This document shows, piece after piece, positions 1-10,700 of a stretch of DNA of 64,000 nt (the stretch's first letter is position 1; every line of letters starts with the position of its first letter). The position numbers and the translations under genes are program-made. Below the pieces are notes generated by a model. That model made no database searches and was not told where the DNA came from. It was given only the letters and a program-made list of their open reading frames with translations. Origin of the DNA: Sphaerisporangium sp040649355 (GTDB lineage: Bacteria; Actinomycetota; Actinomycetes; Streptosporangiales; Streptosporangiaceae); assembly GCF_043197795.1 (NCBI RefSeq), contig NZ_JBICTU010000003.1:1-64000 (forward strand), written 5' to 3'.

Positions 1-95
1 ACAACCCACGCCCGTTCGTGTGGAAGAAGACCGCAGAGGAAATCCTCGAATCCCTCGCCCGATATTGCCGACGAATTTCTGGCGCGGGACACTAG
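1..95 (+). pseudogene. C-terminal fragment of an IS630-type transposase
   Basis: The frame beginning at base 3 reads through PRPFVWKKTAEEILESLARY and ends RRISGAGH at a TAG stop (93-95). A W-x-KTA-x-EIL-x-S-x-A-R-Y ending of this kind is what I know from the C-terminus of IS630-family (DDE superfamily) transposases. The gene starts outside the window, so I cannot say whether the element is intact. It places a mobile element right at the upstream border of the DISARM operon. The family assignment rests on about 30 residues. Confidence 0.55.
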
Positions 96-433
96 CTCCC
101 CGCCGGGTAAACCATTTGCGGGAGCCGAGAGTCCCTGTGATGGGCTTCGATGCCTTCGGCACTGGACGCGGTGGCTGTCGGTTCGGGATGTATCAGAACT
201 GCATGCTGAGTTCCCTGCGTTGTGAATCGGATACACGTCAAATAGTTCCCTGTAGACAGTTACCATCTACGTGCCCTACAGTACGGTACACACCGACAGC
301 ACAAGTGTTCGGTGGCAAAAGTGCTGTTTTGTCTGAAATGCCCCGCGAGACTGATTCGGGGGAACGTCTCGCTCGTGGCGGAAGGTGGCCGGCTCGCCAA
401 AGCCGGTGCTGTGCCCGTTGACGAGGAGAGATA
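96..433 (+). promoter_or_regulatory. Upstream region of the DISARM operon, with a candidate promoter
   Basis: This stretch between the transposase stop and drmD holds no convincing gene. A possible sigma-70-like promoter is TAGACA (253-258), an 18-base spacer and TACAGT (277-282). Nearby are a short inverted repeat GTAGA-N9-TCTAC (252-270) and GTACGGTAC (281-289), which could be regulator sites. The 3' end carries the clear ribosome binding site GAGGAGAG (423-430) just ahead of the drmD GTG. The promoter is inferred by eye only. Confidence 0.3.
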
Positions 434-3400
434 GTGACGATTGCGCCGTCGGAACGACCGATCACCGGTGCGCTGGTAGCGGTCCGTGGACAGCGGTGGG
501 TGGTCAGCGAGTCCGAAGCCGGTGAGGCCAGCACGCTGGTCAGGCTGCAAAGTGTCGAGGACGGCCGATACGGAGAGACGCTCGACGTCATCTGGGAGAT
601 CGAGCCGGGCCGCCGCGTCCTGCCCAGCGGTTCGTTACCCGACGTCACGACTGACGCGTTCGACTCGCCCGAAAGGCTCGCGGCCTTCCTCGACGCCATC
701 AGATGGTCGGCGGTGGCCAGCGCCGACGTGAAGACCCTGCAGGCGCCGTTCCGGTCGGGCGTGGCCATCGAGGATTACCAGCTTGAGCCCGTCGCCAGAG
801 CGCTGGACGCTCCGCGCGTGAACCTCCTTCTGGCCGACGACGTCGGCCTCGGCAAGACCATCGAAGCCGGGCTGGTCGCCCAGGAACTGCTCCTGCGCAA
901 CAGGGCCCGCCGGATCATGATCGTGTGTCCGGCCGGTCTCATGCTGAAGTGGCAGGACGAGATGGCCGACAAGTTCGGCCTCGACTTCACCATCGTCGAC
1001 ACCGAACGCTGCGCCATCGTCCGTCGCACCCACGGCAGCGCCGCCAACCCCTTCTCGGTCTACCCGCTGACGATCGTCAGCCTGCCCTGGCTACGCGGCC
1101 AGAAGGCCCAGCGGTTGCTCGACGAGGTGCTCGACCCGGCCGGCCTGGAGCGCCGCTTCGACCTGCTCATCCTGGACGAGGCCCACCACATCGCGCCCGC
1201 CGCGCCCAAGCAGGTGTACGCCGTCGACTCCCAGCAGACCAAGCTGATCCGCAAACTGGCCCCGCACTTCACCCACCGGCTGTTCCTGTCCGCCACCCCG
1301 CACAACGGTTACCAGGCGTCGTTCACCGCGCTGCTGGAGATCCTCGACAACCAGCGGTTCGCACGTGGCGTCGACCCCGATCGGGCCGCGATGAAGGACA
1401 CGGTGGTCCGCCGGCTCAAGCGGCACATCGTCGACGAGCACGGGAACAAGCGGTTCCTGGAGCGGGAGGCGCATGCCATCCCCGTCGAGTACCCGCAGAA
1501 CGAACGGCAGGTGCACGCCCTGCTGACTGAGTTCGCCAAGCTGCGCCGCGCACGGCTCAACACGAGCCGGAAAGGGCGAAGGGCGGCCGACCTGATCACC
1601 CTTCTGCTGAAGAAGCGCCTGTTCTCCAGCCCCGCGGCGTTCGAGCACACCCTCGGTGTCTACCTCGAAACGGCAAGCGGCACCAGGGCCGTCTCCTACA
1701 TCGGGGCCGAGGACGACGACGATGACTTCTTCGACGAGTTATATGAGAGCACGGCCACCCTTGACGACGAGGCCCTGTCGGTGGCCGAGGACGATGCGAT
1801 CGGCACCGCGGCACCGCTCCAGGGAGTAGCCACCGAGGCGGAGATCGCACTGCTCAACCGCATGCGCGGCTGGGCGCAGGACTACCAGGCCGCTCCGGAC
1901 GCCAAGGCCCGTGAACTGATCACGTACCTGAAGGCGGTGTGCCGGCCGGGCGGGCAGTGGACGAACGAGCGGGTCGTCGTCTTCACCGAGTACCGCGACA
2001 CCCAGAGGTGGCTGGTGGAGCTGCTCCGCCAGGAAGGGCTCGCCGGTGACGACCGGCTGGAGGTGCTGCATGGAGGCGTCTCCGCCGAGGAGCGCGAGCG
2101 GCTGCGGGTGGCCTTCCAGAAGGACCCGAGCGAGCACAACGTCCGCGTCCTGGTGGCCACCGACGCCGCCAGCGAGGGCATTGACCTGCAGAACCACTGC
2201 CACCGCCTGGTCAACTACGACATCCCGTTCAACCCCAACAAGCTCGAACAGCGCATCGGCCGTGTCGACCGGTGGGGCCAGAAGCAGACGCCGGACATCC
2301 GGCACTTCGTCGGCACCGGCTGGGACAAGTCCGTCGACTCCTACGAGGCGGACCTGGAGTTCCTGTCCCGGGTGGCGAACAAGGTCGCGCGGATGGAGGA
2401 GGATCTCGGCTCGGTCAACGCCGTTCTGGCGGCGGCGGTGCAGAAGCGCATGCTTCACGACATCACCGACTACGACGTGGAGCGTGCCGGCAAGAAGGGC
2501 ACTATCCCGGTCGAGACCAACGTCGGCGAGCAGGTGCGGAAGCTGCGCGCCAACCTGGACAACACCGTCGACCTCCTCGGAATCACCCCCGCCAACGTGA
2601 AGCGCGTCGTGGACACCGCCCTCGACCTGGCCCGTCAGCAGCCGCTCAAGTCGCACCTGGACGAGAAGCACCTCACCGGAGGCCTGCTGGACGTCCCGCC
2701 GCTGACCGGCTCCTGGGCACGTGCCAGTGCGGGCCTGCTGGCCAAGACCACGAAGAAGGACGAAAGGCCCCACCAACGGCCGATCACCTTCGACTCGGCC
2801 GCGACTTTCGACCCCGAAGGCCGGGTACGGGACGATGTGGTGCTCGCCCACCTGGGGCATCCCCTGGTCGCCATGTCCACCCGGCTGTTGCGCGCCGCCG
2901 TCTCCAACAGAGAGATCGGCCTTCACCGGGTCACCGCCGTCGTCAGCGACGACCCGGCGCTGGAGACCACGCTGGTCGGCGCCTACTCCCGCTTCCTGTT
3001 GGTCGGCGGAGACGGCGTCCGCCTGCACGAGGAGGTGCTGCACGCGGGCGGCTGGGTCCCCGAGACCGGACGGTTCCGCCGTCTGGAGAACCTCACCGTG
3101 CTCGGCGCCATCCTCGGCCGCGCGCTCACCGAGGGCACCCCGGCGTCCGCTCCCGTACGCGGCAGGCTCGCGGAGGTGTGGCCGCGGACCAGCGGCCCGC
3201 TGCTCCAGTCGATCGACTGGCGGGTCGAGCAGCTTCGTGACCAGCTCGACCGCAAGCTCGCCCAGCGCATGGAGTCCGAGCAGACCCGTCTCGTCGACAA
3301 CCTCGACCAGTTCGCCGCCACGCTCCGCGCCAAGCTCGCCGAAGGCGACCAGGAGGAGGACGCCCTGTTCAGCCGCAGCGAGGTGGCCAGGAGCAAGGAA

Positions 3401-3574
3401 GAGCTGGAGCAGTACCGCAAAGACCGCAGATCCTGGGAGGAGCGTTTGTCCCACCTCGCCGAGGAGCGAGACCGCGAACTCAAGGTCATCGCGGCCCGCT
3501 ACCGAGACCCCCAGCCGCACCGGTTCCCGGTGGCCATGGTCTTCGTCGTGCCGAGGCGGGAGGCGACCCGATGA
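434..3574 (+). CDS. drmD: DISARM SNF2-like helicase DrmD
   Basis: A 1046-residue SF2/SNF2-type ATPase. Visible motifs in order: Walker A DDVGLGKTIEAG (about 135-146), ILDEAHHIAP (Walker B DEAH, about 246-255), LFLSATPHNG (motif III), VVVFTEYRDT (start of the second RecA lobe), VLVATDAASEGIDLQ (motif V) and RIGRVDRWGQ (motif VI). An acidic run EDDDDDFFDELYES interrupts the middle and a charged coiled-coil-like stretch lies near residues 930-1010. The GTG start is fixed by GAGGAGAG three bases upstream. The stop overlaps the next ATG (ATGA), so translation is coupled. A SNF2-like helicase followed by a large methylase and drmABC is the defining order of class 1 DISARM, which restricts incoming phage DNA. 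One TTA codon lies near 1739. Confidence 0.86.
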   Translation: MTIAPSERPITGALVAVRGQRWVVSESEAGEASTLVRLQSVEDGRYGETLDVIWEIEPGRRVLPSGSLPDVTTDAFDSPERLAAFLDAIRWSAVASADVKTLQAPFRSGVAIEDYQLEPVARALDAPRVNLLLADDVGLGKTIEAGLVAQELLLRNRARRIMIVCPAGLMLKWQDEMADKFGLDFTIVDTERCAIVRRTHGSAANPFSVYPLTIVSLPWLRGQKAQRLLDEVLDPAGLERRFDLLILDEAHHIAPAAPKQVYAVDSQQTKLIRKLAPHFTHRLFLSATPHNGYQASFTALLEILDNQRFARGVDPDRAAMKDTVVRRLKRHIVDEHGNKRFLEREAHAIPVEYPQNERQVHALLTEFAKLRRARLNTSRKGRRAADLITLLLKKRLFSSPAAFEHTLGVYLETASGTRAVSYIGAEDDDDDFFDELYESTATLDDEALSVAEDDAIGTAAPLQGVATEAEIALLNRMRGWAQDYQAAPDAKARELITYLKAVCRPGGQWTNERVVVFTEYRDTQRWLVELLRQEGLAGDDRLEVLHGGVSAEERERLRVAFQKDPSEHNVRVLVATDAASEGIDLQNHCHRLVNYDIPFNPNKLEQRIGRVDRWGQKQTPDIRHFVGTGWDKSVDSYEADLEFLSRVANKVARMEEDLGSVNAVLAAAVQKRMLHDITDYDVERAGKKGTIPVETNVGEQVRKLRANLDNTVDLLGITPANVKRVVDTALDLARQQPLKSHLDEKHLTGGLLDVPPLTGSWARASAGLLAKTTKKDERPHQRPITFDSAATFDPEGRVRDDVVLAHLGHPLVAMSTRLLRAAVSNREIGLHRVTAVVSDDPALETTLVGAYSRFLLVGGDGVRLHEEVLHAGGWVPETGRFRRLENLTVLGAILGRALTEGTPASAPVRGRLAEVWPRTSGPLLQSIDWRVEQLRDQLDRKLAQRMESEQTRLVDNLDQFAATLRAKLAEGDQEEDALFSRSEVARSKEELEQYRKDRRSWEERLSHLAEERDRELKVIAARYRDPQPHRFPVAMVFVVPRREATR

Positions 3575-6500
3575 GATACCACGTCCGCGAGTTCAGCCAC
3601 CAGGACTGGCTCAGCCTCGTCGAGGTGTCCGGCCCGTTTCTCAGCCTCCCCGTCCTGCGCTCCACCTGGCCGGCGCTTGACTCGATCGACAAGCGGGCGC
3701 TCGAACGGCTCCGCCTCGCGCACGCCGCCTGGCAGAAGGGCGGCGGCCGTCGCGACTGGGTCGAGTACGTGCTGCGCGACCTGCTCGGCTGGGGAGACGC
3801 CGTCCACATGGGCGGGCTCGACCACCGCCTCGACCACCTGGCGATGGACGTGCCCGAACACGACACCTCCGTCACGCCTGCCTTCGCGCTCGCCGTGCCA
3901 GGCGAGGAGACGAAACCGGACACCGTCCGACTTCTGGGCATGATCACCAAAGGCCACCCGACCGCCCGCATGAAGTCGTCAGCCTGGGCCGCCACCCCGG
4001 TCGACCGCATCGCGCAGCTGTGCCGCCACCATGGCGTCGAGCTTGGTCTGGTGACCGACGGCCGCTGGTGGGCGCTGGTCTGGGCGCCGCGCGGCGGAGT
4101 CACCACCACGGCCGTGTTCGACGCCATCCCGTGGCCCGAGTCGGCCGAACGCGACGTGCTGCGCGCCTTCGTCTCCCTGCTGAACATCGTGCGGTTCTTC
4201 GAGGTCCCCGCGGGCGAGCGGCTGCCCGCGCTGCTCAAGGCCAGCCTGGACAACCAGGAGGACATCACCGAAGCCCTCGGCGTGCAGGTCCGGCAGGCCG
4301 TCGAGCTGCTCGTCGCCGCCATCGGCCGGACCGGCGTGCCGAACGACATCAGCGCGCACGAGGTCTACCGGGGCTCCGTGACGGTCATGATGCGGATCGT
4401 CTTCCTGCTCTTCGCCGAGGAGCGCGGCCTGCTCCCCTCGGACAACGAGGTCTACGCCGCCGCGTACTCGGCCGGACGCCTCTGCGCCGAGCTGGAGCAG
4501 AGGGCCATGGAGGGCAGCGAAGACGAGCTGGAGAACACCCAGGCGTCCTGGCACCGGCTGCTCGCCCTGTTCCGCGCCGTGCACAGCGGCGTGGACCACC
4601 CCCGGCTCACCATGCACCCGCACGACGGGTCGATGTTCGACCCGGACGCGGACGCCTGGATGCCGCTGACCATCGACGACCGTACGGTGCTGCACATGCT
4701 GCGCGCTGTGCAGTACGTCGAGGTGGGTACGGGCCGGAACCGCGAGCGCCGCAAGCTGACCTTCCGCTCCCTGGACGTCGAGCAGATCGGCTACGTCTAC
4801 GAGGGCCTGCTGTCCTACGAGGGCTTCCGCGCCGCCGACACGGTGGTCGGCCTGGTCGGTAAGCCAGGCCGGGAGGAAGAGGTCGAGCTCACCGACCTGG
4901 AGAAACTCGCGAGGGAGGTCGCGGCCGAAGTCGCCCACCGGATCTACGAGGCGATGGTGCCGGGCCACGACCCGATCGTGGAGACCCTGGCCGAGAAACT
5001 CGCGGAGAAGTACAAGGACTCCGGTATCGGCTCGGCCGCCGCGCTACGGAAGCGGCTCGCGCCGCTGGACGACGTCGCCACCCTGGAGGCCACCCGCAAG
5101 CTGCTCGCCGTGACCGGTGGCGACGCCGAGCTGGCCGGACGGCTGCTGCCCTTCTTCGGCCTTCTCCGGGAGGACCTGCGCGGACTTCCCGTCGTCATCC
5201 TGCCCGGCGCGCTGTATGTCACCGAGTCGGCGCTGCGCAAGAACACCGGCACCCACTACACGCCCCGGTTCCTCGCGGAGCAGGTCGTCGAGGGTGCCCT
5301 GGAGCCGCTGGTCTATACGCCCGGTCCGCTGCAGACGGCGGACAAGGCGGAATGGAAGCTTCGCAGCTCCGAAGACATCCTCAAGCTGAAGATCGCTGAC
5401 ATCGCCATGGGCTCGGCCGCCTTCCTCGTCGCCGCCGCCCGCTACCTGGGCGACAAGCTCGTCGAGGCCTGGTCCCAGGAGGGCAGCGCGGAGGCGCTCG
5501 CGTACGTGTCGGGCGCGGAGGACCGTACGGCCGACGCCGACGCCGACCCCCTGGTCATCGAGGCCCGCCGCCAGATCATCGAGCACTGCCTGTACGGCGT
5601 CGACATCAACCCCATGGCCGTAGAAATGGCCAAACTCTCCCTCTGGCTCGTCTCCATGGACACCACCCGGCCCTTCACCTTTGTTGATGACAGACTGGTC
5701 GCTGGGGACGCGCTGCTGGGGATTACGTCACTGGAGCAGCTTGAGCACATGCACATGGATCCCGCGAAGGGCCGCGAGATTCACCAGGACATCTTCGACT
5801 GGACCGCCGGGGTACGATCGACGGTCGCCGACCTGGCTGGATACCGTCGAAAAATCTTCGAAGTGGAGCTTGGCGACGATCCGTTAGCCGCGCTGGCCAA
5901 GAAGAGGGCACTCCTCGCTGATGCGGAGGTCGCCTCGGCGCAGTTGCGTCTCATGGCAGACCTTACGGTAGGTGCTGCGCTCGCCTATGCAGGCAAGGGC
6001 GAGCGCGGCCTAAGAATTGGGTCAGAGCAAGCAGCAAAACTGGTCAACGACGTTTATAGTAGGCGTGGAGATCTAGTGGCTTGGGAGGCCCGAAAAAACT
6101 GGCTCTTGACCGATCGAGTGAGCGGTGGTTTCAATCGCCAGCCAATTCATTGGCCCCTGGTCTTCCCTGAAGTTTTCCAGGGAGGTGGATTTGGCGCGAT
6201 CATTGGGAATCCTCCTTTCCTGGGTGGGCAGAAGCTTACAGGAGCCTTGGGCGTAGCTTATCGTGAGTATCTTGTTGAGGTGCTCGGGGCTGGTGTGCGA
6301 GGTAGTGCCGACCTCGTAGCGTACTTCGTGCTTCGAGCTCACAGTCTGCTTAATTCGGTAGGGCAAACAGGCTTAATCGCCACGAACACCTTGGCTCAAG
6401 GGGATACCCGAGAGGTAGGCCTCGATGAGCTGTTAGCTGAAGGTGTAGTGATTCGTCAATCTGTCAAAAGTAGGCCGTGGCCATCAAGAAGCGCGGTCTT

Positions 6501-7653
6501 GGAATACTGTGCTGTATGGACTAGCAAGGCTGTCCTTGCTCAGCGGGCGATGCGGCGAGCAGATGGCGAGGCTGTAATCGGCATCACTTCATCGCTTGAT
6601 GCACAGTCGCGCGTAATTGGGACTCCTAGGAGTCTACTGAGCAACAGCATGTGCTTCGTCGGATCCTACGTGCTGGGGATGGGATTCACGATGGAGCCCC
6701 AAGAGGCAAGGCGCTTGATTGATAAGGATCCCAGGAACAAGGATATCCTTTTTCCTTACCTGAACGGACAGGATCTAAATACTCACCCAGATGGGTCGGG
6801 TAGTAGATGGATCATCAATTTCCATGATTGGCCCGAGAGTAAGGCGAAGAGTTATCGAGAATGTTATGAACAGATAGTCCGAGAGGTTAAGTCCGAACGC
6901 TTAAAAGTAGCGTTCAGCAAGAACGCTCGCGAGCAATGGTGGCTCTATGAGCGCCGTCGTCCCGAACTGTATCGGGCTATGGCCGGGTTAGAGCAAGTTA
7001 TCGTGCTTACGAGAGTAAGTAAAACCGTGATGCCGCTCATGGTTCCAACAGGACAGATCTTCAGCGAAGCTACTGTTGTCTTTACAACAGATGACACAGC
7101 CATGCTGGCTATGATTTCCAGCGCTTCGCATTACTGGTGGGCCGTCGCTTGGGCATCGTCCATGAAGACAGACCTTCGTTACACGCCCTCGGATGTGTTC
7201 GAGACCTTGCCGCTCCCCCAACTCACTCAGGAGATGCGTGGTTTGGGGAACGAGCTGGACACCTTCCGTCGCGACCTGATGCTTGCCCGTCAGGCTGGCC
7301 TCACCAAAACGTACAACCTCGTCCATGACCCCAAATGCGACGATGAGGACATAGTCGAGTTGCGCCGGATTCACAAAGCCATCGACGAGGCCGTCTGTCG
7401 GGCCTATGGGTGGGATGACCTGATCGATCAGCTTGATCATGGGCACCATGATCTCGGGCGGGAGACGCGCTACACCGTTGGTTCCTATGCCCGGCGGGAG
7501 CTGGTGGATCGGCTGCTGGAGTTGAACCACGAGCGGTACGCGGAAGAGGTCGCGAAGGGGTTGCACGACAAGGGGGCCAAGAAGAAGGGGTCTCGGGCTC
7601 CCAGGAAGCAGCCGATGACGGATGGCTCCGTGCAGGAGGCGTTGCTGGAGTGA
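3571..7653 (+). CDS. drmMI: DISARM N6-adenine DNA methyltransferase DrmMI
   Basis: A 1360-residue type IIG/PglX-like adenine methylase. The SAM-binding motif I is DIAMGSAAF (about 609-617; usual form DPAxGSGxF) and the catalytic motif IV is NPPF (about 880-883) within IIGNPPFLGGQ. The N-terminal half is helical and nuclease-like in length but I see no clear nuclease motif. In class 1 DISARM this enzyme marks host DNA so that the helicase complex spares it. It overlaps drmD by four bases. Odd feature: from about 5660 to 7350 (residues roughly 700-1260, motif IV plus the target-recognition part) base composition and codon use change sharply, with five in-frame TTA codons (5884, 6373, 6433, 6901, 6988). 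That looks like a domain swapped in from lower-GC DNA. Confidence 0.87.
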   Translation: MRYHVREFSHQDWLSLVEVSGPFLSLPVLRSTWPALDSIDKRALERLRLAHAAWQKGGGRRDWVEYVLRDLLGWGDAVHMGGLDHRLDHLAMDVPEHDTSVTPAFALAVPGEETKPDTVRLLGMITKGHPTARMKSSAWAATPVDRIAQLCRHHGVELGLVTDGRWWALVWAPRGGVTTTAVFDAIPWPESAERDVLRAFVSLLNIVRFFEVPAGERLPALLKASLDNQEDITEALGVQVRQAVELLVAAIGRTGVPNDISAHEVYRGSVTVMMRIVFLLFAEERGLLPSDNEVYAAAYSAGRLCAELEQRAMEGSEDELENTQASWHRLLALFRAVHSGVDHPRLTMHPHDGSMFDPDADAWMPLTIDDRTVLHMLRAVQYVEVGTGRNRERRKLTFRSLDVEQIGYVYEGLLSYEGFRAADTVVGLVGKPGREEEVELTDLEKLAREVAAEVAHRIYEAMVPGHDPIVETLAEKLAEKYKDSGIGSAAALRKRLAPLDDVATLEATRKLLAVTGGDAELAGRLLPFFGLLREDLRGLPVVILPGALYVTESALRKNTGTHYTPRFLAEQVVEGALEPLVYTPGPLQTADKAEWKLRSSEDILKLKIADIAMGSAAFLVAAARYLGDKLVEAWSQEGSAEALAYVSGAEDRTADADADPLVIEARRQIIEHCLYGVDINPMAVEMAKLSLWLVSMDTTRPFTFVDDRLVAGDALLGITSLEQLEHMHMDPAKGREIHQDIFDWTAGVRSTVADLAGYRRKIFEVELGDDPLAALAKKRALLADAEVASAQLRLMADLTVGAALAYAGKGERGLRIGSEQAAKLVNDVYSRRGDLVAWEARKNWLLTDRVSGGFNRQPIHWPLVFPEVFQGGGFGAIIGNPPFLGGQKLTGALGVAYREYLVEVLGAGVRGSADLVAYFVLRAHSLLNSVGQTGLIATNTLAQGDTREVGLDELLAEGVVIRQSVKSRPWPSRSAVLEYCAVWTSKAVLAQRAMRRADGEAVIGITSSLDAQSRVIGTPRSLLSNSMCFVGSYVLGMGFTMEPQEARRLIDKDPRNKDILFPYLNGQDLNTHPDGSGSRWIINFHDWPESKAKSYRECYEQIVREVKSERLKVAFSKNAREQWWLYERRRPELYRAMAGLEQVIVLTRVSKTVMPLMVPTGQIFSEATVVFTTDDTAMLAMISSASHYWWAVAWASSMKTDLRYTPSDVFETLPLPQLTQEMRGLGNELDTFRRDLMLARQAGLTKTYNLVHDPKCDDEDIVELRRIHKAIDEAVCRAYGWDDLIDQLDHGHHDLGRETRYTVGSYARRELVDRLLELNHERYAEEVAKGLHDKGAKKKGSRAPRKQPMTDGSVQEALLE

Positions 7654-7747
7654 GCGGGTAGGTACGCAAGGCACGCAGGTGGTTCACGGCCGTGGTCGGG
7701 GGGCTCGGCTGTTCTTCACGATTCACGAGATCAGAGAGGAAGCCCCC

Positions 7748-10700
7748 GTGTACGACCGGCAGGAACCGCTCTTCGCGGCACAAGCCGAGCAAGCCGACCT
7801 TTTCGCCGAGAGCACCGACGGCGACGGCGCGAAGGCGGACGCCAAGCCAGCCACCGCAAGCCCCGCAAGCCCCGCAAGCCCCGCGACCGCCGAGCCGGCG
7901 TCCTCAAGCCCGGCCTCCGATGAGCCTGTCTTACCCGACGCGGCCCCGCCCCAGCAGCGCGGATTGGACGCGCCGCAGGTGTTCGAGCCGGCCACATCCT
8001 TCGAGGTGCGCGACGCATTCCAGGAGCTGGCCTGCCGCGACCTGCTGGGCCCGTGGAACGGTGACGAGGAGGAGCTGCCGACGAGGTCCCCTGGCCCGCG
8101 CGAGCGCTACCTGGTCGGCATGCTGGGTCCGAAGCCGTCCGCGCGGTCGATCGAGAACGACGCCGACGAGGTGCCGGACACCGAGATCGGCGCCGAGGGC
8201 AGCGGGGACGACGGCGAGCTGCCCGACAAGCTGACCCCGCAGAACCTCGGCCGTATCTGGGCGTCGTCCATGGGCATGATGTTCGCGGTGCCCGGCGACG
8301 TGGACGTCCTGAAGGTCACCGCCTCCTGGGGCCGGTACACCAAGTCCGACATCCAGGTGGACGACGGCAAGGGCGGCACACGGGCCGTGCAGGCCTGGTG
8401 CCGTGAGCCGGTGACCCACCCCAGGGAGATCCGGCTGGACGGCGGCGCGTCGCAGCGCGTCCCGCTGACGATGGAACGCGCTGACGCTCCCGGAGTGCTG
8501 CTGGCCGTCGGCGTGCGATCGCAGAAGGACGGGCGGCGCGTCGTCGAGCTCACCCTGATCAACCAGCAGACCGCGCCGGTAAGGGCTCCCGACAGCGCCT
8601 GGTTGTTCCAGACCGAGCTGAAGGTCACCGCACCCCACTCCGACCGGGAGGCCGCGCCCTGCGTCTTCCTGCCGATCGACGACCCCCTCGACGGTGACGA
8701 CGGCCTGGAGGAGGACCTGGAAGACAGGCATCTGCGTCTGCTCTACCGGAACGAACGCCGGTACGCGGCCGGACGCAACGTCGCCGTCCACGCCATCGTG
8801 CCGGACGGGCAGCGGTGCGCCGCCGAGCTGTGCACCACCTGGCTGCCGGCCTACGACGTCCCCGCCACGGTCGCCCCGGTCGGCGAAGGCACCCCGCTCG
8901 AAGGGGTGGAGCTGTCGATGGACGCCCTCGCCGCCGCCTCGCCCGGCGAGCTGGCGGCCGGGCTGATGCCGCTGGCGACCGGGTACGCGGCCTGGCTGGA
9001 CGTCCAGGAGGAGCGGATCCCCAGCCTGCCGGAGCCGCTGCGCGAGGCCGCCTCGCTGGCGGTGTTCAAGGCACGCGAGGCCGCCCGGCGCATCGAAGCC
9101 GGGGTCGCGCTGCTCAGCGGCGAGGAGCACGCGCGTGCCGCGTTCCGGTTCGCCAACCGGGCGATGGCGTTGCAGCGCCGCCGTACCGCCGTGGCGAAGC
9201 TGCGGGACGAGTCCGGGCTGAGCTACGAGGAGGCCATGGCGCAGGTCGACGAGCAGGGCGCCAAGGCGGCGTCGTGGCGGCCGTTCCAGCTCGCGTTCGT
9301 GCTGCTCAACCTGCCCTCGCTGACCGACCCGGGCCACCCGGAGCGCGCCGCCGACCACACGGCGACCGTCGACCTGCTGTTCTTCCCCACCGGTGGCGGC
9401 AAGACCGAGGCCTACCTCGGACTGACCGCCTACACCTTCGCGATCCGCCGGCTGCGACGGCTCGTCGGCACGGGCGCGGACGCGCGTGACGGCATGTCCG
9501 GCGTCGCCGTGCTGATGCGCTACACGCTGCGGCTGCTGACCGCCCAGCAGTTCCAGCGGGCCGCCGCCCTGGTGTGCGCGGCCGAGGTGCTGCGCCGCGA
9601 GGACACCGCCACGTGGGGCGAGGAGCCGTTCCGCATCGGGCTGTGGGTCGGCAACGCGGTCTCGCCCAACTGGTTCGACGAGGCCGAGAAGCAGATCCAG
9701 GAGGCCAGAGAGGCACCGGACAGCCGCCGGGCCAACGTGCTGCAGACGCTCACCTGTCCCTGGTGCGGCGAGAAACTCGTCGCCGGCCGGAACCTCCAGA
9801 TCGACCAGGAGCGCCGCCGGGTGCTGCTCTACTGCGGGCGCGGCCGGGAGGGGGAGACCGACCTGTGCCCGTTCTCCAAGCTGGGCGAGGACCGGATGCT
9901 GACCTCCCGTCTGGACGATCCCGGAGAGATCGAGAGCCGCAGGGAAGGGCTGCCGATCCTGACCGTGGACGAGGAGATCTACCGGCTGGTGCCGAGCCTC
10001 GTCATCGCCACCGTGGACAAGCTTGCCCAGCTTCCGTGGCGCGGCTTCGCCGGGCATCTGTTCGGCCGGGTCGGCCAGTGGTGTCCCCGCCACGGCTATC
10101 GCCACGGCGACCTGGATGATCGGGTCAAGTGCGGCGGCACGCACCACGCCAAGGGGAAGCTGCCCAAGGCGTGGAGCCGTCCGGTCGTACGGCTCCGCCC
10201 GCCGGACCTGATCATCCAGGACGAGCTGCACCTGATCTCCGGAGCGCTCGGGACCACGGTCGGCCTGTTCGAGGCCGCGGTGGACGAGCTGTGCACCTGG
10301 CGGGTCGGCGGGCGGCCCACCGGACCCAAGATCGTCGCGTCCACCGCGACCACCAAGCGGGCCGAGCGCCAGGTGCTCGGCATCTTCGGCCGTGGGCTCG
10401 CGGTATTCCCGCCGCAGGTCATCGAGGTGTCTGACACCTTCTTCTCCCGGCAGGTGCCGGTGACGCCCACGACCCCCGGGCGGCGCTACCTCGGCGTCTG
10501 CGCGCACGGCGTGCGTCTGAAGTCCGCGGAGATCCGGCTCGCCGAGATCCTGTTCATCGCCGGCCAGACGATGTTCGACCGGCACGGCGAGGCCGCCGAC
10601 CCGTACATGACCGTGGTCGGCTACTTCAACGCCACGCGCGAGCTGGCCGGCATGCGCCGCTACCTCGACGACGACGTGACGACCCGTATCAGGACGCACG

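Noticed and set aside
20..421. A 133-codon plus-strand frame before drmD
   Set aside because: The true frame there is the transposase end in another frame; the remainder is promoter DNA with poor codon use.
1739..3520. Long minus-strand open frame opposite drmD
   Set aside because: Same shadow effect; the plus strand has all helicase motifs and a good start.
434..7653. BREX/Pgl system instead of DISARM
   Set aside because: The methylase resembles PglX, but PglZ, BrxC and BrxL are absent and drmA, drmB and drmC follow.
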